From the NCBI RefSeq assembly GCF_037975245.1, contig NC_092580.1:33197001-33257000 (forward strand): DNA of 60,000 nt, in the 5' to 3' direction. Shown here one piece after another: positions 1-10,936 of the stretch. Origin of the DNA: Apostichopus japonicus. Its lineage: Eukaryota > Echinodermata > Holothuroidea > Aspidochirotida > Stichopodidae. A program made the translations under genes and the position numbers. Position 1 is the first letter of the stretch. Every line of letters starts with the position of its first letter. The notes below the pieces were generated by a model that saw only the letters and a program-made list of their open reading frames with translations, searched no databases and had not been told where the DNA came from.

Positions 1-3000
1 TTGAAGAAGTAACTTGAGGAAGCCCCACACCGTCATAAACTCCATATTTCCCCCTCCTCTTATCCCTCCCGCACTCCCCACTGCCCCAACACGTTTATGT
101 TTAAAGGTCATGCAGACACTCTTCCAGCAACCATTTAGCGCCGACTTGGGGCAATTTTGTCCAACTTTGATATTCACAATTACCTGACATGAATCTTATG
201 AATGTTTTTCAGAGAATTCTGAGCACTTTTGGGACCTTTTGGAAGTTTTGGTAAGTTTCATTGGTCACAGCGGGAGACTGTTAACTTTTAAATACCGGTG
301 GAAACGAGCCAAGTTAATTAATCGAGAAAGAAGGAGGAATCAGCAAGTGAACATGAAGGAGAAGGGGAGCAGAAAAGGGTCACAGGTCCCCCACCCTCCC
401 CCTCTCCTCCCCCTGTCATACAACTGTCTCTCATGCCCAAACTCCACCAAGCATTTACGTCCACACTGAAGCTTTGTTTGTCCAAAGGTTTCCTATTTAC
501 TTATCTAAAACGTATCAATGTTTTGGATCAAGAATCGGATGGATAAAGAGAAAGAATTAACGTGGAATGCCGATCCACGTAGTCAGGTATAAGTAACAGT
601 TGTAGTTGCTACTCGTGCAGGATGCTTGAGTCTTATCAAGCACGGATCTGACTAAAGCAATTTATCATCGCGGTTTCCAAAGTATTCCTCGTTAAAGATA
701 TCTACTGACTGCTTAGCTCCCTGTCCATGCGAGCAGTCAGAGTTGGTCTGTATAGTCTATAATATAGGGCTACGAAAGGAGCGGTGTTTTTAGCGATGTA
801 ATCGGAAAGTCACAGAATGACTCACCTTGTTGTTAAATACCAGGAATTACAGAGGTTGCTGGTCTAATCAGTTTATCAGCGTTCCTTGACATAGTAATAT
901 GGTGTTGTGACCGTTACCAATTGCGTCATAATGTCAAAGGTCACAAAACTATAACTCAAACGTGCTTATTTTTTTTTTGGACCCACAGGCACTCGTATAC
1001 GTATATGTGTTATATTCAGATAATCGTTGGAAGGGAGAGGGGGGGGGGGTCTATGGTTTGACCCGCATTTCAACTACCTCCGAAAATGCTTCTTCTCAAT
1101 TAAGTCAATACCAAAATATGTGCAGGGATTGAGACTGCAGATGCATCTAACGATGGTATGAATATCATACCTCCAAGGTGAACCGAGAAAGTCAAACTTG
1201 CGGACAAAATCTGTAAAATATATGAATCAAACTATTCTCAAATGTGTGACTACAATGTATAAGTGACAATGGTTCTATGTGTTAAAGGCAAACCAGGAGA
1301 CACATTAATGACTTTATGATCATATCTCATTGTTTGCTTGCTTGTTATTTCCTGTGCGTCATCATTTTTCTGTACACACATTTGCTATTCAAAAGAGTTA
1401 ATATCATAAAATGAAATGACCTCTTGTTCACGTGTTTACTTCGTGTGGGGTGTTTACGTTCTCTAAGTTGGGTAACATGTTGCAAAACATATACGCAGAT
1501 GAAATTGCGATTCGACCAATCGGATTATTGATAACGGTCAATAGTTTACATAAACTGACGGTAGTTCGTTCAATGACGATTTTATATAATACGGATACTC
1601 TTAATTCCGGTGTTAGCTGGGTCACGGTACATGATTCTATCTGAATCTAGGCTAGGGTATAGTAGGAAATGAAACTCAGTTTGCTTACGCACCAAAGCTC
1701 AAAGACGCGCGGACAAACAAAATATCTTAATTAGAGAATCGAACAGCTATAAACAGTTTAATAAAACTCGAACGCTGCTCATAGCAGGGAACCTTCTAAA
1801 TCATTCCCTACTACTGAGTGACCGGCATAGTTTGCTGCGGGGGCGCCATATTACAAGATAGATTCATTTGCACACGAATTGATCCGTCAAGGAAGTCATC
1901 AATTTAGGAGCACGGTTTAAACCGCGAGGCAAAGAGGCGAAGGAATAAAAGAATTTACGGAAGCTCTTACGTAACGTTATTAACGATAAATCTGTCAGCA
2001 TACCGGTATACCTGTGTCTGTGGTCAATAAACGTGATACATATAGAGAAAGTAATATAAATGTATGGATAAACAAATAAATCAATCAATAAATAAATAAA
2101 TAAAAAATAAATACATAATATACATAAATAATATCATTATAAATAAAGCAATCAAGAAATAAACATGTAAATAAATCAACGAAATATATGACAATTTTCA
2201 TATTTTATTATGGAGAATGTAATCCAATCCATTTTGCTAGTTTTTATGCAATAACGATTTGGACTACTCACTCACTCTCTATGAATTGTCTCTCATCTAC
2301 GTAGCTGAATGTAACATATTTTTTTTCCTGTTTCAATATTCATGATCGTATCAATACTGTGACCATTATTATTGACGTCACTGAGGAAGATATAGGTATT
2401 CACACACCTACAGTCGAATTTTATATTAAAACGCTTCAACGAACTTGTCAATTGACAAATATACTGATATTGCAAGTAATGACAGAGTTTGACAGTCACA
2501 GTATTGATGGTAATGGGTTTTTTTTTACTTTTCAAGGCGGTTATTATCAGTTTGGGACTTTAATTCAAAGTGTTTGTTGTTGTTCTGTTGTTATTTGCTG
2601 TTATACTTTCACGTTTAACATTTTACTTTTTCAAGAAATTAAATTATTATTTAGTACAGCATTTACCTTTGCATAGGGCATACATCAAATATTGTTAACA
2701 TTGCATTCAGATTCGTCCAAACACATAAACTATTGAGGTAACTTTAAACAATATCTTGTTTTACAAATATAACAAGCTAGTCATCTTCATGCAACTTGTG
2801 GGATTAACCTCAATGACGTTGTGTGTCAACTTATATACATGTATAATACATTGGAAATGGATCGATATGATAAATATGTTGATGTTGAAGTACTTGGAGG
2901 GAAAAACAATTAACGCGTAATGGACCTTACAAGTTTCCATACCAATAACGAGTTATGAAAACATAACGTGAGACTTAAGTTGTATAATGAGCAAACTGAT

Positions 3001-3220
3001 ACCATACTGGCTCGGCATTTCTCTCTTAATTGATTCGATGTTCAGCATCATATATTAGAATCGTTTGAATCTCGCGGTCATAGGCTGGCCTCTCGTCAGA
3101 ATGGCGTCTAATGGACTGGCCGAGTATCGGGGGCAATTTACTTTTTTAATTCAGGCACGGAAAACAACGTAAACAATGATGATAACTATTTATATACCTA
3201 TTCATATACAACATGAAATA
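1..3220. other. Intergenic, no gene recognised
   Basis: No open reading frame here has recognisable protein character; all are short and look random. The stretch is CpG-rich by eye (about 17 CpG in 1501-1800), in contrast to the gene bodies further right. It contains an A/T-rich patch with degenerate AATA repeats (about 2070-2170), a G run near 1040-1050, and a perfect CRE octamer TGACGTCA at 2373-2380. I see no splice-supported exon. Confidence 0.6.
2070..2170. repeat. AATA-type simple repeat
   Basis: The stretch is dominated by AATA/AAAT words, with the cleanest tandem core at about 2085-2105. It is an A/T-rich low-complexity tract with no coding potential. Confidence 0.7.
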
Positions 3221-3300
3221 GCGATATTCGAACCACTAGGCGATGTGTCTTTTGAGGCAACATGGAGGTCAAAACCTGCTATCCACTCGAACCACAGTCT
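3221..3300 (-). mobile_element. tRNA-like SINE head (degenerate)
   Basis: Read on the - strand, this 80-bp stretch has a tRNA-like layout. An A-box-like segment (TGGTTCGAGTGGATAGC) lies near the 5' side and a B-box-like GGTTCGAAT about 50 bases later. The ends do not pair into a convincing acceptor stem, so a tRNA-derived SINE relic is more likely than a working tRNA gene. The 3' body of the element could not be delimited. An overlap of chance words is possible. Confidence 0.4.
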
Positions 3301-4367
3301 AAGTACGTTCATTTGATCAATTGTTCCCCCTCCCCGTCCCCCCCCCCACCCATCGGCCCTCACTCAACTCTGTCTAATCCGCCTCGGTTTCAATGATCCA
3401 AAGATTATGCAAGAAACAGACACACAAAAGTTCCTAAGTATTTTTGATACCGTCTTTCTTATTCAGCAATTAGTCATTATTTACTGAAAATGTGACGTCA
3501 GAGGTGAGATTACCAACTTCAGAATAATAACTAAGTGTACAATTAAGAACGAACTGTAGAGATTAACGTCATGAGTTTAAGTCTCAGTATGTGTTTGCTT
3601 AATTTAAACTTGGACCTTTCCATCTTACTGCACTAAAAGTTCAGTGAAAATGACACCGTTCTATGCAACTTTCATATCAATATTCATTATTTTTATTGAG
3701 TTAGCTGTGCTTCAAAATGTTGAGCTGAATAAAACATAAATAAATTCGCCAGATTTATTAACAATCAAAATTTGCAAGCCCCGTCCAACAGATTATGCGG
3801 CAATCAAATCTCTTTTTGTTTTGTTTACGACCGTTATAGGCCTAGGTTTACTTTTACTTTCGTGGCTAGCCTGCCTTAGGTCCCTGCTCTTGTATCTTTC
3901 TCTCGGTCTTACCAATGTAGCTTGCCAAATTTTTTCATTTCCTTTCATCGCAATGAATAAACAGGTGTTTCCACCGACGTTTACTCCGTGGAATTGTAAA
4001 AAGTGAATGATACGAGGATAGGACTGCGTTAATAATCTTGATCAGGCCACATGTATACTGTTTTGTTTACATTTGTGTAATGAACATGCTGACATGGGCG
4101 GTCGCAGTGCTTTTACGGCAAATCGTTCGCGCCATGAATGCAACAGTTAATAAATTCCATTCTTTCAATTGCGACAGCTTTTCTCCATTAAACCCACCTG
4201 ATCAGAGTGCATTTAGAATAAGCAGGGAGCTGCTCCCTGGAATAAGGAACATTGAATCTACTTCGGAAGTTTGTTTTCCGAAATTCATCAGCAAACACGT
4301 ACCGGTATCGAGACTTTTAGACGTTCATTACGTATGACCTCCTGAAAGGTTTTAAGATGCAGATAAC
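3301..4367. other. Intergenic, no gene recognised
   Basis: The stretch contains a C-rich run near 3325-3351 and a perfect CRE octamer TGACGTCA at 3493-3500. Reading frames of 61 and 99 codons occur (3821-4006, 4038-4337) but show no domain, splice signal or repeated structure that would support them. Confidence 0.5.
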
Positions 4368-5100
4368 TACGGAAGCGTAGAAGGGACATTGCATTGACGA
4401 GTTACCAACTTGACAAAACGACAATTTTCTGCAAATTGACGAGTTGTCGAGATGGTAACGTGACAACATTCAGAAAATTGACGTTTTGACGAGTTAACGG
4501 ATCTCGTCAATGCAGCAATTTTCTGCAAATTGACGAGTTGCACACTTACTACCATCTCGACAAGATGACAAAATTCAGAAAATTGACGTTTTGACGAGAT
4601 GGTAGTAAGTGTGCAACTCGTCAATTTGCAGAAAATTGTTGCATTGACGAGATCCGTTATCTCGTCAAAACGTCAATTTTCTGAATTTTGTCTACTTGTC
4701 GAGATGGTAGTAAGTGTGCAACTCGTCAATTTGCAGAAAATTGTTGCATTGACGAGATCCGTTATCTCGTCAAAACGTCAATTTTCTGAATTTTGTCTAC
4801 TTGTCGAGATGGTAGTAAGTGTGCAACTCGTCAATTTGCAGAAAATTGATGCATTGACGAGATCCGTTATCTCGTCAAAACGTCAATTTTCTGAATTTTG
4901 TCAACTTGTCGAGATGGTAGTAAGTGTGCAACTCGTCAATTTGCAGAAAATTGTTGCATTGACGAGATCCGTTATCTCGTCAAAACGTCAATTTTCTGAA
5001 TTTTGTCACGTTACCATCTCGTCAACTCGTCAATTTGCAGATAATTGTCGTTTGTCAAGTTGGTAACGCGTCAATGCAATGTCTCTTCTACGCTTCCGTA
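4368..5100. mobile_element. Foldback / long-TIR DNA transposon, non-autonomous
   Basis: The left end TACGGAAGCGTAG returns as the inverted right end CTACGCTTCCGTA. The inverted match continues inward almost perfectly for over 200 bp through words such as GCATTGACG, TTACCAACTTGAC and GCAAATTGACGAGTTG. Both sides are flanked by the direct repeat GATAAC (4362-4367 and 5101-5106), a 6-bp target-site duplication. The centre is a 105-bp tandem array. There is no transposase, so mobility would depend on an enzyme encoded elsewhere. Foldback elements with internal tandem repeats are a known class; the family is not named here. Confidence 0.85.
4596..5015. repeat. 105-bp tandem array, 4 copies
   Basis: Copies start at 4596, 4701, 4806 and 4911 and are nearly identical. 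Because 105 is a multiple of three, one frame stays open and encodes a 35-residue repeat starting MVVSVQLVNLQK. This is a by-product of the period, not evidence of a gene. Each unit contains its own inverted words around GACGAG/CTCGTC, so the array can fold on itself. It lies wholly inside the foldback element. Confidence 0.9.
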
Positions 5101-5106
5101 GATAAC

Positions 5107-7252
5107 CACATTTCGCAATAACAACAGAAAAATCTTCTTTAATTCCCTTTTCTACCAACTCGGTCTTTTTGCTCTCATTTCGTGGAAACTTGTACCTTTT
5201 TTATGATAATTAGAAAAACAAAACCATGCGTGTCTTTGTAGGGGATGAAAAATATAGATATGTATCAGTTATCATAAGAAATATCCGGCTATATCAAACG
5301 TCCAGAGATGAACGTCGCGTTGATAATGGAAAAAAAACATAAAATTAATCCTATTTGTTCTCCGCGTCCCACCAAGCCAACGTTTTCTACACACGTGTGG
5401 TCTTCGCCTCATGCCAACCCCATTTATTCTGTTTAGTAAACAAACTGTCAACGTCATGTAAATGTGAGGGTATAGTTTTAATTTCTTGTATCAGGAAATC
5501 TGACAGAGTAATTAAAGTCTACCACGAAGTCATTTGTTTGTTGTATTTAAGTAATGAGCAGAGAAAACAAAATACTAGCCGTATTTGTTTCACAAAGAAT
5601 CGTATAAGTACATTACATTATGTTGTTTATTAGCTCCCTGGTATTCAAACTGGAGGCCATGCCCCTTCGCAAATATATTTGGAAGAAGTTTGTCGAGAAA
5701 GTGGAGCAATATCCTGAACATAAATTACTTAAAACTGTCAAAAGCTTCAAATTATAACACAACTTTTTAACAAAGCACCCTTAATGATATACATATTTCT
5801 CAATGGGAGGGGTGGGGGGGGGTGGGTTATCTCCTACCCGTAGACATTTCTCGCAGGCTATACAACATCCGGGCCACCTGAGGGTCGCCTAGATGATGAA
5901 GGTGAAACTCGGGGTCATCGAACAAGTCACCTGGATATCAGGGTGTTAGTCAACACTCACTTATATTTGATTGACTGATTGATTCATTGATTGATTTTAA
6001 AGGGAAGAAGAAAGATATTTTATCGGAGATATTTAATCTGCAATGTAAGGGCTTAATGGTGAGTAAAGACAATTGGTTAAAACAAAAATGATAAAAAACA
6101 ATAGATGATTTTAAGAAAATGAAAGAAAAGGAGATGTTCTTTTTAAAGAGATCTTGCTATAAGGAGATGTGATCTCTGTTCTCGTTTTACCCCTAGTTCA
6201 GATAATGTACGTAGTATGATACAGGAGCCTCTTCACGTATTGAGGAAATCATGTAGTTTACACTTTTACATCACATTGTGCTTGAAAAGTCATAGCTATC
6301 ACATGTATGAAACACAAACTCTAGTTTATTGCATTAAATAAACCACAAAGTATAATGAAATCTTCCAGTCAATTCGTTACTATTTTAATTATATGTATTT
6401 AAAGGATAGATCTATTGGAAATGGAATATGTTGCGTGACGTCATGACAGAATCACTGCATGACGTCATAATTCTCTACAAAGGAAACGCCACACGTAGGC
6501 AGTCGATTTTCAGGGGAGGGGCTGGGAGGATGGAGGCGGTGTACACCATTTGGCTGATGTTCAGCTTGTGAGAGGTATAAGGGGTTGGGCGTACCGTTCA
6601 CTGTGATAACTTTTGTTTGGGTGCTTTGGGAGCTCAGATTAACAGTAGTGTTATCATTTCCATCTTTTTTTCAACCGTTTTTCTCATTTCAGTTGTTCAA
6701 TTCAGTGTCCTGATATTTTGCCTATCAATCTCTTCTATTGCTGTCCTCTTGTCAAAATGTTGCGGATTGGGACAAATTCTCTTCAAAACACAAACTTATC
6801 CCCCCCCCCCCCTCCATCCCTCCTCGATGTGGTAATGTGGTTTGTGCCTGTCAACTTCTTGATGATGACCAAAGTGCCCTTGACGGTAAACAAGTTTGTA
6901 ATTTGCCTATAAACATATAGGCCTAATTATTTGGCGAAATACTGGTCGAGTACGTGCGAAAAGCATCAGTTGTCATTATGAACCACGTGACCTTATATAT
7001 TTGAGATCGTCATGTAGCTAGTATGTCTATACAATACTTAATGTAAAGATCAATGTTGTCATAATACGGTAGGGTATATACAGCCAGTAATAAATAATAT
7101 CATGCGCGCCAAGATGATGTGTCTTTGTTTCCAGCTTCGTAATGGACGGTATTCAAACGAACGGATCGGAACTCTACAGAAACGTGCAATTATACTAAGC
7201 CAAATTAAAAATTAATTAACCGCAACAACCACTGTAACATGACATTTCTCAG
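5107..7252. other. Intergenic, no gene recognised
   Basis: No supported gene is visible. The region holds two perfect CRE octamers (6436-6443 and 6460-6467), G runs near 5810-5825 and a C run near 6800. Short frames of 60-92 codons overlap each other in several phases and look random. Confidence 0.5.
6436..6467. promoter_or_regulatory. Paired CRE-like octamers
   Basis: Two perfect palindromic TGACGTCA octamers, the consensus site of CREB/ATF bZIP factors, lie 24 bp apart. Two more perfect copies occur at 2373-2380 and 3493-3500. They lie about 6 kb upstream of the DUSP coding start in CpG-rich DNA. A role as an enhancer is inference from the motifs alone. Confidence 0.4.
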
Positions 7253-7627
7253 AACATGTAGACAATGCACTTGATTCCAATCCAGCAAAAAACTATTTTA
7301 AGATATTTCAGTGTCGTCTGCTGAAGATATAACACTCACACGTGAACTTCATATAATGCAGGGTCTCCATAAGTTGTTTTCTGTGACGCAACTGACTAAA
7401 TTGGCGGCCAAATCGGGTGAAAACACGGCAAATACGAATGCTATATTGTGTGCATGGTTGATTTCTCGGAACATGAAGACAATGCAATTGATTCCAATCC
7501 AGAAAAAAAAAACTATTTTAAGATATTTCAATGTCGTCTACTGAAGATAACACGCACAAAGAAATTCATATAAGGCAGGGATGTCATTTGTTTCTGTGAC
7601 GTAACTGACCCAATTGGCGGCCAAATC
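7253..7627. repeat. Tandem segmental duplication, 217-bp spacing
   Basis: Two similar blocks start at 7253 and 7470. They share AACATG.AGACAATGCA, GATTCCAATCCAG, ACTATTTTAAGATATTTCA and TTGGCGGCCAAATC in the same order, with substitutions and small indels. The first copy runs to about 7411 and the second to about 7627. No function is evident. Confidence 0.8.
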
Positions 7628-8048
7628 TCTTCAGCTAATTTTTATTGTCAGGCAAATAAACGAAGCAAAAACACCCCCGCACCCCTCACCCCCAAATGTG
7701 TTTGGCCGGAGCTTCAGTTCCTCCGGCCTATACAATTTGACAAAATGCCACCCCTCCCCCCCCCCGCCTTTTCATACAAAGCACATACATGCGAGAACAA
7801 TGCTAACTTCACTATATCATCACCAACAGTAACGTTATGTAAGATGTATCTGAATTCGTTTTCACTAGTGTTCTTATTTTTTCTCAGCTATTTCTTCTGT
7901 GTTTTCATATCTTTTTGTTGTTGTCAGTTTCAGTCAAATTTCAAGGCGTATTATTCATATGCGAGTTAAACTAAAGAAAAGATGGGGAAGAGAGAATTGT
8001 GAACACTAATATACCGTATATCATGCATGAATACCAAATTTACAAATT

Positions 8049-8072
8049 TATATATATATATATATATATATA
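8049..8072. repeat. (TA)n microsatellite
   Basis: About 12 TA dinucleotides immediately precede a retroelement-tail-like stem-loop. Confidence 0.85.
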
Positions 8073-8089
8073 AAACAGTTTCAATTCCT

Positions 8090-8200
8090 GCTACTCCTTG
8101 TCACTTTCGGTGATCATGCACTGAAGAAGAGCTAGTTTTGCTCGAAAGCTCTGCAAAAACCAAACATTGGTTGTTTTACTTCCAATCACTTACCTAATTC
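8090..8200 (+). mobile_element. Retroelement tail-like stem-loop
   Basis: The core CTGAAGA-A-GAGC-loop-GCTC-GAAA at 8121-8146 resembles the CTGANGA...stem...GAAA arrangement found in the terminal regions of Penelope-like and other retroelements, some of which form hammerhead ribozymes. An extra A before the stem departs from the strict hammerhead core, and stems I and III were not found. It is flanked by TA repeats on both sides. No reverse transcriptase is present, so at most this is a short relic. Confidence 0.35.
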
Positions 8201-8276
8201 AATTATTGTATCTCACTCGAGATCCAGCCTTTCTCTAAAAGCAGCATAGTTGTTTAACAGTTTTTCCGTTATTCCT

Positions 8277-8280
<4 letters not shown>

Positions 8281-8355
<75 letters not shown>
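8281..8355. repeat. (AT)n microsatellite, about 37 units
   Basis: An uninterrupted AT dinucleotide array of about 75 bp. It can form cruciform or slipped structures, and its length in an assembly is often unreliable. Confidence 0.95.
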
Positions 8356-8358
<3 letters not shown>

Positions 8359-10559
8359 GTTTGCGTTCACATGAAAGGAATAAAGTCTATTGGCAATCTC
8401 AAGTCTTATAACGTTCATCAGTGTGTCGTTGTTACGAATTTATGATTTGTGAACAATTATCTCAAAATTCGAATACGGAATAGAAATCGACTGATAACAA
8501 AATTGTAACCGTATAAACTTTATGACAACTTGTGCGTATGCTCGTCCAAGGAAGAACGTCATTATACTGTATAGTCGATCCTCATTACCCAAACTAAACT
8601 TAATGTGTTGACTGTTTGAATATTCATAGGGCACTATTTGTTTATTACTCCATTTGACTCATATCAGCTTCCTCCAGACGGTTTAATTTTACCCGAGTTT
8701 GCTCACAGCAAAGATACGTACACAAAGAAGCTTAATTGATTCAGACTGTTTTTATTTACATTGTTTCACTGATGACCTATACATATATGATTTCATTGTG
8801 ATACGATTCCGCGCATGCATGTTTTATGAATGACAACAATGTTAGGAGCGTGACTCACCTGGTGACGTATTTTGGCGGAAGGTGCACATGATGTGGGACA
8901 ACTTTGATAACTTTTAGCGGTCTAGAGATGTTGCGATACTTTTACAATTTAAACGAGAAGGTAAAAGCCACTGGGAGGGGGAGGGTGGGGAGGGGTGGGG
9001 ATGGGGGGGGTTCCCCATTGTTCACGTGTGACTGGAATAACTTAATTTAATTTTGGTATTCAATAATGACTATATGTTATGTGCATCGAATCTGCGGCTA
9101 ATGAATCAGTTAAACATGAGGTCGTTATCCATGATATGTCGCAATGACACAACACTTTATAATGGAAGTGGTAAATGCCCACAAATCATGTGTTTGACTC
9201 AGGTCATTTGGTTAACCATGTGCATGATGGGTTAACACCAATTTGAAATCACGTTATAATTTAAATTATCTACTGTTGATCGGGCCCTGGCAGTAAGCTT
9301 CCTCGATATACTGCCATATTGTCTCTCTCCAACGAGTAATTCCATATAGCTAAACGAATCCTTTTGCAGAACTGTGCCGACAGTAATAGCAATATAGTGT
9401 AATAAAATAATATATAGTAATATAGTGACTGATAAACACACCTATATATATATCTTTATGTTAGCATATATGTAGCCAAGACTTGACATACCGTACGTTT
9501 CATATTCTGCCTTGCATTGAAAATATTATTTTATGATTACGAAACTTTTCATTTTGTTCACATATACGCAAAATCGTCTTGATTGCGCAATACGCAAAAA
9601 AATGTCAAAGTCAACTTTAATATACTGTTTATATATGTAACTATTCGATAAACTATGCATGTACCTACTTACGATACCGTTTATGCATAATCGGTAATAG
9701 TTTTCTACTCGGATCATGTTAAAATGGCGACGACAGAATTAAACTAATATTATTGCTAATGTTGCTTACTGAAACAATGATATTAAATTATGCATCATGT
9801 AACCATCGTGAATTGCTCTATTCGCAACACAGTGACGAGATGGCAGGGAAAAAAGCCTGCGCAAGACACCGGAAGTTGCAAGGATTCAGAAGATGACGGA
9901 TACCCATACGTAACTTTCTTACTTTCAAGAACATCGAGCGAGTGCGGAGTCAGTTGTTCGTTGTATTCTAACCCAGTAGGCATGTAATCACTAAAGATTT
10001 GTAAAATACCCTGATAATTATAACATAAAGAAAACTCATGAATTTCATTGGAATTATTGTTTTAACTGAGTGAACTTTAATGACGTAACTAATACTGCCT
10101 ACAAATATTCTAGAAAGTTGAATAATGGTTACTCATGTTCAAACATCAAGAAACATTCCTCGGCCAAATGAAAATTGCCTCAATTGACCCAATTTCTCAC
10201 CAAATGTACTTCCATTCATGCTCTTCAACATGCAAGCCACAAAAAAATAGATTATGATTGATAACAGGTCACAAAAGATGTTCTCCTGCTGCTTTTTTGG
10301 CACTTTTCCTGAAGGAGAACAATCGAGCGGATTGATATAGACTCTAATAGGAGTATGCCACCCTAAGCCATACCAACATGTCCCTCGGGATCATGCTGTG
10401 CGGCAAGTTCGGACAGTATATATCTCGTGTGACTCGAGGGAGACCCCTACCGATTCGTAAGAACTTCAGGTTGGGGAAGGGATAGGCCCGATGGCCGGAG
10501 GAGGCGGAACTGGAGAGATACACCAAATCCAACGTATTGATTGAAGTTCTACTTGTAAA
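8356..10559. other. Intergenic, no gene recognised
   Basis: Only short frames of 60-69 codons, none with recognisable character. An ideal ETS-type word ACCGGAAGT lies at about 9869-9877. A CpG-rich block at about 10340-10540 differs from its flanks but gives no recognised protein. Confidence 0.5.
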
Positions 10560-10928
10560 CAGTGGCGGACAATGCCCGGTGGGACGATGGCCCGGTGGGC
10601 GGTGGGCTGGGGAGCCTGGTTATAATGACAGCCCATTTTCACAGTAGTTAATAGAATACAGACGGGCGGTGTAGAAATATATTTTTTACTGTGGGAATCA
10701 GCTCATGCAATCACCATGTTAGTTATAGTATGTAAGTTCGTAACAAAAGAACGTGCTATTGGCAACCTGTCCGTGCATATTAATTTTATTTAGGACACCC
10801 CTCCCCTTAGACTCCCCCCCCCCCAGGACGGCGATCACTATGTAAGTACGGTAGCATATCAATGAATAATGGGCCGGTCTATAGGTGAAAAATACCTGGG
10901 CCGGTTTTAAGACCCACGGTCCGCCCTG
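10560..10928. mobile_element. hAT-type MITE
   Basis: The element starts CAGTGGCGGAC and ends GTCCGCCCTG, imperfect terminal inverted repeats of about 10-11 bp. It is flanked by a perfect 8-bp direct repeat CTTGTAAA (10552-10559 and 10929-10936). Eight-base target duplications with CA...TG-type ends are the hallmark of hAT transposons. At 369 bp and without a transposase frame it is non-autonomous. A C run lies near 10815-10824. The ends resemble those of the two MITEs at 32400 and 35714, but the interior differs. Confidence 0.8.
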
Positions 10929-10936
10929 CTTGTAAA

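Noticed and set aside
3221-3300. Functional tRNA gene on the - strand
   Set aside because: The ends do not pair as an acceptor stem and the B box is imperfect (GGTTCGAATAT), so it is listed only as a SINE-like relic.
4599-5066. 155-codon repetitive frame (MVVSVQLVNLQK units)
   Set aside because: It is produced by a 105-bp tandem repeat whose length is a multiple of three, inside a foldback transposon. There is no start context, domain or splice support.
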